Shown one piece after another: positions 60,098 to 64,000 of a stretch of DNA of 64,000 nucleotides. Numbering within the stretch: the first letter of the stretch is position 1; each line of letters opens with the position of its first letter. A program made the position numbers and the translations under genes. Under the pieces are notes generated by a model that did no database searches, was not told where the DNA came from, and worked only from the letters and a program-made list of their open reading frames with translations. The stretch comes from Micromonospora gifhornensis (GTDB lineage: Bacteria; Actinomycetota; Actinomycetes; Mycobacteriales; Micromonosporaceae): the NCBI RefSeq assembly GCF_016863515.1, contig NZ_BOPA01000025.1, positions 25,027-89,026 on the forward strand, read 5' to 3'.

Positions 60098-60415
60098 CAC
60101 AGATCCATCTATCCAGCTCAGGGCATTCATGGCAATGGGAATGCATCGGTTCTGCGCCATCGCTGCACTGGGATCTGCCGGCGAACAGCGATTGGCTGGA
60201 AGACGGGCGATCAAGCCCGACCTACTGAGCCGGGGAGCGCGCGGTGACCTGTCCGAAGCGAGGCGGACGTGAGGACCTGGTTGGAAGGGCAGGTCTTGAG
60301 CGTCGGCTGTCACGACCCGGCCCTTCCGCTCACGTACGGATGACTCCCCATCTGCGTACCGCCATCGGGGCTGCGTGGGTGGGTGACCGGCGGCATACCC
60401 CAAGCCGCCGTGCGG
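60098..60415. other. Divergent intergenic region with no gene recognised
   Basis: This 318-bp stretch separates the XRE regulator from the small-ORF/CxxC gene. Short open frames here lack similarity and Shine-Dalgarno sites. Promoters for both directions must lie here, but I cannot place them confidently. Confidence 0.5.
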
Positions 60416-60455
60416 CGGCGGTGGGCTCGCCATTCCCCCGGCGAGCCCACCGCCG
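60416..60455 (+). promoter_or_regulatory. 16-bp perfect hairpin in the leader of the small ORF
   Basis: CGGCGGTGGGCTCGCC (60416-60431) pairs perfectly with GGCGAGCCCACCGCCG (60440-60455), with an 8-nt loop. It ends 12 bp before the AAAGGA ribosome binding site of the 15-codon ORF. It lacks a T-run. It may be an attenuator or a protective 5' structure. Confidence 0.55.
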
Positions 60456-60479
60456 ACCGTCTGCAAAGGATCTGCTCGC

Positions 60480-60527
60480 ATGACGATGTACGTCCCGCGC
60501 AACGCGCTTGTCGGTGGTCGGCGGTGA
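60480..60527 (+). CDS. Possible 15-residue leader peptide
   Basis: ATG 60480 to TGA 60525-60527 encodes MTMYVPRNALVGGRR, preceded by AAAGGA at 60467. Its stop overlaps the GTG start of the interrupted CxxC gene as GTGA, so the two would be translationally coupled. Whether it is a real peptide or only a coupling ORF cannot be told from one genome. Confidence 0.45.
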   Translation: MTMYVPRNALVGGRR

Positions 60528-60684
60528 CCGGTCACCCGCGCCGCCGGTCGGCGCAGCGCGACCTTGCAATTGAGGTCGGGCATCTGCCGATGCGCCCGCT
60601 CTGGCTCTGTCGCCGATGTGGGCAGCCGTGGCCATGCGGTGCGGCAAAGTTGGCCCTCGTGACCGAGTACCGAGAGCTGCCGGT
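60524..60684 (+). pseudogene. Interrupted small CxxC protein gene, 5' part
   Basis: The reading frame from GTG 60524 gives VTGHPRRRSAQRDL and then MRPLWLCRRCGQPWPC, a CxxC...C cluster that may bind zinc, up to EYRELPV. An insertion sequence begins at 60685. The second half continues at 62534. Joined after removal of the element and one target copy, the frame runs through LPVSLFLYLASCLHDAIDDL without a shift. The protein resembles small actinomycete proteins with the same PLWLCR-CG-PWPC opening, sometimes annotated as flavin reductase on weak grounds. ATG 60590 is an alternative start. Confidence 0.8.
60676..60684. repeat. 9-bp target-site duplication, left copy
   Basis: GCTGCCGGT is identical to 62525-62533. 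An 8-9-bp duplication is the IS256-family habit. It fixes the element's left edge. Confidence 0.88.
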
Positions 60685-60724
60685 GAGAAATTGTCAATAC
60701 CTGTGGACGGGTGTTGACGTTGCC

Positions 60725-61123
60725 TCAGCGCATGCGCGCGGTCTCGTGTAGATGATCGAAGATAATCTGGTCGACTGGGGAGACCCGGTGGCGGTCGGCG
60801 TGGGTGAGCCAGACCATCTCCTCGATCTCGCTGCTGGGCTGCAGAACGCCTTGGTAGTCGGCGGTGTAGCAGGTCATGCGGACCATCGTCCCGTCGGGGT
60901 GACTATGGGCTTGGGCGTGGAAGGTTCCGACGTGCTCGGCGGTGTCGGGAGCGATGATCACGCTGAGTTCTTCCTGGATTTCGCGGACGAGGGTGTCGAT
61001 GTCGCCTTCGCCTGGTTCTCGCTTGCCGCCCGGGATGTAGTAGACGTCCTTGCCGCGTGATCGGGAGCTGAGGATCGCGCCGTTCTCGAGGCGGATCCAG
61101 GCGATCTTGTCGATGATGGTCAT
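60725..61123 (-). CDS. Nudix hydrolase, passenger gene of the insertion sequence
   Basis: The 132-residue protein has an almost intact Nudix box, GGKREPGEGDIDTLVREIQEE then LSV (the usual Gly is Ser), preceded by SRSRGKDVYYIPGG and followed by EIEEMVWLTHADR. Nudix enzymes hydrolyse nucleoside diphosphates linked to another group. The substrate is unknown. The ATG at 61123 has AGGGAG upstream. It starts 31 bp after the transposase stop and ends 13 bp before the left terminal repeat. It is therefore part of the element and probably transcribed with the transposase. Confidence 0.9.
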   Translation of the reverse strand: MTIIDKIAWIRLENGAILSSRSRGKDVYYIPGGKREPGEGDIDTLVREIQEELSVIIAPDTAEHVGTFHAQAHSHPDGTMVRMTCYTADYQGVLQPSSEIEEMVWLTHADRHRVSPVDQIIFDHLHETARMR

Positions 61124-61154
61124 GCTTGGCGCTCCCTGGGGCTTGTCGGGTGGA

Positions 61155-62453
61155 CTATGCGGCCAGGTCGGCTGGGCGCTCGACCAGTTGGCCGTTGATG
61201 AAGGTAGCGCCGGCGCGGACCAGGGCGACCAGGTGCGGTGCGTTCACCGCCCGCCACCGGTCCTGCGCGGACTCGATCAGCTTGAACGCCATGGCCAGGC
61301 CAGCGGCTCGGCTGCCGGGGCCCTTGGTGACGCGGGTCCGGTGGCGCACCGTCGCGAAGGTCGACTCGATCGGGTTCGAGGTACGCAGGTGGATCCAGTG
61401 CTCGGCGGGGAAGTCGTAGAACGTCAGCAGCTCGTCGAGGTCGTCGACGACCTTGGCGACGGCCTTGGGGAACTTGACGCCGTAGGCGTCAGCGAACCGC
61501 TTCGCCGCAGCACGGGCGTGCCGCTTGTCCTCGGCGTTGTAGATCTCAGTCAGGGCGGCCTTCGCGCCCGGATGAGCTGACTTGGGCAACGCGGCCAGGA
61601 CGTTCGCTGTCTTGTGCACCCAGTCGCGCTGCTCCCGGGTGTCTGGGAAGACCTCCCGCAGTGCAGCCCAGAAGCCGAGCGCGCCGTCACCGACCGCGAG
61701 GACCGGGGCCCGCATACCCCGACGAGCGCAGTCACGCAGCAGGTCAGCCCACGAACCGGTCGACTCTCGGTAGCCGTCAGCCAGGGCGACCAGCTCCTTC
61801 GACCCATCGGCGCGGACCCCGACGACCACCAGCAGGCACAGCTTGTCCTCCTCCAGGCGCACGTTGACGTGAATGCCGTCGGCCCACACGTACACGTAAT
61901 CGACGCTGGACAAGTCCCGCTTGCAGAAGGCGTGGTAGTCGTCGGTCCACTGCTTGCTCAGCCGGGTGATCGTGGCCGAGGACAGACCGGCGGCCGAGCC
62001 GAGGAACGACTCCAGGGCCGGGACGAAATCACCGGTCGACAAGCCGTGCAGGTACAGCAGCGGTAGCACCTCGGCCACCTTCGGGCTCTTGCGGCACCAC
62101 GGCGGCAGGACCACTGACCGAAACCGCTTCCGCTGCCCGGTCTCCGGATCGACGCGCTTGTCGTTGACCCGCGGCGCCCGCACCTGCACCGCGCCAGCCG
62201 AGGTCATCACTTCCCTCGGCTGGGCGTGGCCGTTACGCACCACCAGCCGCCGGCCCTGCTCATCGCGTTCGACCGCCAGCTCGGCCAGGTACGCGTCAAC
62301 CTCCGCTTCCAGCGCGGCGGCCAGCATCCGCCGGGCACCCTCCCGCACGATGTCATCCAGCAGCGAGACGTCCTCACGCCTCGCCCCGTCCTCGGCGACT
62401 ACAGTCAGCACCAGGCGTACCTTCCCGACCGACGCGCCAACGTCGGCCTTCAC
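61155..62453 (-). CDS. IS256-family transposase
   Basis: The 432-residue protein is a full-length Mutator/IS256 DDE transposase. The catalytic residues lie in YVWADGIHVNVRLEE (D), VLAVGDGALGFWAALREVF (D) and NPIESTFATVRHRT (E). An N-terminal DNA-binding part contains LLDDIVREGARRMLAAALE. No frameshift or early stop is seen, so the element may still be active. The start is GTG 62453 with GAGGA. The 71 bp to the right terminal repeat contain a 9-bp-stem hairpin. Confidence 0.95.
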   Translation of the reverse strand: MKADVGASVGKVRLVLTVVAEDGARREDVSLLDDIVREGARRMLAAALEAEVDAYLAELAVERDEQGRRLVVRNGHAQPREVMTSAGAVQVRAPRVNDKRVDPETGQRKRFRSVVLPPWCRKSPKVAEVLPLLYLHGLSTGDFVPALESFLGSAAGLSSATITRLSKQWTDDYHAFCKRDLSSVDYVYVWADGIHVNVRLEEDKLCLLVVVGVRADGSKELVALADGYRESTGSWADLLRDCARRGMRAPVLAVGDGALGFWAALREVFPDTREQRDWVHKTANVLAALPKSAHPGAKAALTEIYNAEDKRHARAAAKRFADAYGVKFPKAVAKVVDDLDELLTFYDFPAEHWIHLRTSNPIESTFATVRHRTRVTKGPGSRAAGLAMAFKLIESAQDRWRAVNAPHLVALVRAGATFINGQLVERPADLAA

Positions 62454-62524
62454 TCGAGATCCTCAACCGATCATCGGGAAGGTACGCCCCTTCCCGACCG
62501 ATCCACAGGTCTCAAGCATTTCTC

Positions 62525-62533
62525 GCTGCCGGT
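62525..62533. repeat. 9-bp target-site duplication, right copy
   Basis: GCTGCCGGT directly follows the right terminal repeat and matches 60676-60684. Confidence 0.88.
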
Positions 62534-62720
62534 GAGCCTCTTCCTCTATCTGGCCAGTTGCCTGCACGACGCCATTGATGACCTGCACCAGCTCAACCCG
62601 AGCGTGACAGGTAGCGGGGCGGAGTTGTTCGGCCGATTCCTTGGCTGGCCCGCCCGCAGCAACCGAACAGCTACTTCAGCACCGAGGATCGACCAATCTC
62701 CGTGGCCGTCTAGCCCATGA
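62534..62720 (+). pseudogene. Interrupted small CxxC protein gene, 3' part
   Basis: In the frame that continues from 60684, this part reads SLFLYLASCLHDAIDDLHQL, then LFGRFLGWPARSN and a short tail to a stop at 62718-62720. The helix with paired acidic residues and the RFLGW ending match the family of the 5' part. It overlaps the convergent nuclease gene by 11 bp. No start for translation exists here, so the protein is presumably lost. Confidence 0.8.
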
Positions 62721-63804
62721 AAGTCCTGACCGCGCTTCGTATGGCCTCAGCGTGGATATAGATGTCGTCGAGAGAGTCGATCAGGTGGCGAGTCTCTGTC
62801 TTGTTGGCGTCGAACGTTCCAATATACTTACGCGCTTTTCCGTTGAAGTGCAGGCGCGCGATGGGTTTGCGGTTGTTGTCGTCGAGAATGACTGCGAAGT
62901 AGGACTTGGCGTCGCGACCAACAATACGTTGAGGTTTGACCTCGCTGCACGCGATCGCCTTGACGATCTGGTAGCCCGTGAGTTCTTCGAGCGTGGTCTC
63001 CACCTCCGTACCGCGATCGACGTCGCTGAGAGCGACCTCTTCGCTTTCGAGCACTTCGGAGGGAGCTTCGACGGCCTGCTTGGGAAGGTTTGTGTAGAGG
63101 GCGCCCTTCAGTCGATCGTTGACTTGGTCTCTGATGAACTGCGAGGCGGCTTTGGCCACAAGGAGTCTGAACTGTTCGCGCCTCTTCTGGGTAAGCGAAC
63201 CTTCGTACACCTTCGTTGCGAAGAACCTGACCCACTCGTCCTCAGGTTCCTTGAACTGCGCTGCCATCCAGCGCTTGATCTGGCCGAGGTACTTCAGTTC
63301 TTCGGCTGCACTGATGATCGATTCGAGATCGAAAACGTCCTTCGAGAGCTTGCGAAGCTCGGGCAGGAGGGTCTCATCGATATCCTCCAGGTCGAGCACG
63401 AGGAAGGGCTTGGTGTCCATCTTGTTGGGGGCGTCGAGATCGGTGTAGAAGTGGTACACCTGCCCATTGGTGAGGACCGCGATCCGCGCATTCGTGACGG
63501 AAAAGTATCGATAGAGCTGTGACGCGTGTTCGATCTTGAGGGAATCGCCCGGCTGCTTGCATTCGATCAGAATCTGCACCTCGCCGCCGCGCATGATCGC
63601 GTAGTCTACCTTTTCTCCTTTCTTGGTCCCGACGTCGGCGGTGAACTCCGGTATGACCTCCAGTGGATCGAAGACGTCATAGCCCAGGATCATTGAGATG
63701 AACGGCATGACGAAGGCGTTCTTGGCGGCCTCTTCCGTCTGGATTGCGTCCCGCTGATTCCTGACCTTTGTGGCAAGCGCGGCGACCCGTTCATTGAAAT
63801 CCAT
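62710..63804 (-). CDS. Solitary type I restriction HsdR N-terminal-domain protein
   Basis: The 364-residue protein has a PD-(D/E)xK nuclease core: EEAAKNAFVMPFISMILGYD, GEKVDYAIM (Asp) and VQILIECKQPG (Glu-x-Lys). This is the HsdR N-terminal type. The C-terminal half contains EELTGYQIVKAIACSEVKPQ and has no helicase motor, so it is not a complete HsdR. ATG 63804 with AGGAG gives the start. The gene is visibly lower in GC than its neighbours and has no methylase or specificity gene beside it within the window. Role: a defence or island-borne nuclease is likely but unproven. Confidence 0.82.
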   Translation of the reverse strand: MDFNERVAALATKVRNQRDAIQTEEAAKNAFVMPFISMILGYDVFDPLEVIPEFTADVGTKKGEKVDYAIMRGGEVQILIECKQPGDSLKIEHASQLYRYFSVTNARIAVLTNGQVYHFYTDLDAPNKMDTKPFLVLDLEDIDETLLPELRKLSKDVFDLESIISAAEELKYLGQIKRWMAAQFKEPEDEWVRFFATKVYEGSLTQKRREQFRLLVAKAASQFIRDQVNDRLKGALYTNLPKQAVEAPSEVLESEEVALSDVDRGTEVETTLEELTGYQIVKAIACSEVKPQRIVGRDAKSYFAVILDDNNRKPIARLHFNGKARKYIGTFDANKTETRHLIDSLDDIYIHAEAIRSAVRTFMG

Positions 63805-64000
63805 GGAGTAACTCCTGCTTTTGTGCTGGGCGGAAAAGGTGTCGCGATCAGTTGGCATGCCGCTTCTGGCGACTGTTCGAGATCCAAGGCGATGATCGGA
63901 TGCTACCGATGGATCGCCAAGCGCGAAGCCGCAAAGGGGGCCAACTAGGACCTCCTTTCGTCCGCCCGATGCGACGGAAAGGGCAGTTTGCGTGGTCTTG
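63805..64000. other. Upstream region of the nuclease gene, no gene recognised
   Basis: The last 196 bp hold the nuclease leader (AGGAG at about 63812-63816) and lower-GC DNA without a recognised gene. The window ends before the next gene can be judged. Confidence 0.5.

Larger units (their letters stand above)
60685..62524 (-). mobile_element. IS256-family insertion sequence carrying a Nudix gene
   Basis: The 1840-bp element has ends GAGAAATTGTCAATACCTGT (left, 60685) and GAGAAATGCTTGAGACCTGT (right end, read inward from 62524). They match at 21 of 28 positions. The 9-bp target GCTGCCGGT is repeated at 60676-60684 and 62525-62533. Inside are the transposase (61155-62453) and a Nudix gene (60725-61123), both on the minus strand. 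Usual IS256 elements are about 1.3 kb with only the transposase. There is no candidate end between the two genes. A hairpin (62474-62497) precedes the transposase, as in elements that block read-through. Confidence 0.9.

Noticed and set aside
60725..61123. Nudix gene as an ordinary chromosomal gene beside the IS
   Set aside because: It lies inside the terminal repeats and target duplication, and the host gene rejoins only if the whole 1840-bp unit is removed.

Overview
This is high-GC actinomycete DNA, most likely from the Micromonosporaceae (Micromonospora or a close relative). The reasons are strong GC bias at third codon positions, frequent GTG starts, tightly overlapping operons, actinobacterial gene families, and short intergenic repeats. 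The family assignment rests on gene content and remembered repeat style, not on a database search.

Layout. (1) 1-1310: the end of rph, a duplicated 54-bp repeat, and rdgB. (2) 1332-9136, minus strand: a complete histidine-utilisation operon reading RpiR regulator, hutU, an M20 amidohydrolase, hutF, hutI, hutH. It takes histidine to glutamate by the HutF route. A GTTAA(G/C)AAGGGGCCC repeat forms the hutU/amidohydrolase junction and supplies the Shine-Dalgarno and start codon of the second gene. (3) 9320-11203: a membrane protein with a trypsin-like fold that has apparently lost its catalytic residues. (4) 11269-25014, minus strand: a Wzx/Wzy-type exopolysaccharide cluster with LCP transferase, initiating sugar-phosphate transferase, four glycosyltransferases, flippase, polymerase and a chain-length protein with a ruined ATPase site, followed by a DUF1800/DUF1501 pair. 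(5) 25187-29518: methyltransferase, MOSC protein, secreted expansin, acetyltransferase, tRNA-Leu and peroxiredoxin. (6) 29693-32456: a cbiMNQO cobalt transporter behind two palindromes. (7) 32437-37927: a sigma factor/MauE/DsbA/membrane-protein operon divergent from CopC-CopD and YcnI, probably for envelope redox and copper. (8) 37928-41872: a repeat-rich stretch, a GT87 mannosyltransferase and orn. (9) 41961-53287: tRNA-His, then a peptide uptake and catabolism operon with two membrane dipeptidases, a Dpp-type ABC transporter, a creatinase-like M24 protein, an alpha/beta hydrolase and a GntR regulator. (10) 53390-57609: two L,D-transpeptidases, then two identical tRNA-Lys genes flanking a quinone reductase. 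(11) 57635-64000: an accessory stretch with a CoaD-like protein, a 5-formyl-THF cyclo-ligase-like protein, an XRE regulator, a small CxxC gene cut in two by an insertion sequence, and a solitary HsdR-N-type nuclease.

The most striking item is the insertion sequence at 60685-62524. It has imperfect 28-bp terminal inverted repeats, a perfect 9-bp target duplication and an IS256-family transposase. It also carries a complete Nudix hydrolase gene between the transposase and the left terminal repeat. The host gene can be rejoined in frame across it, which fixes both ends of the element.
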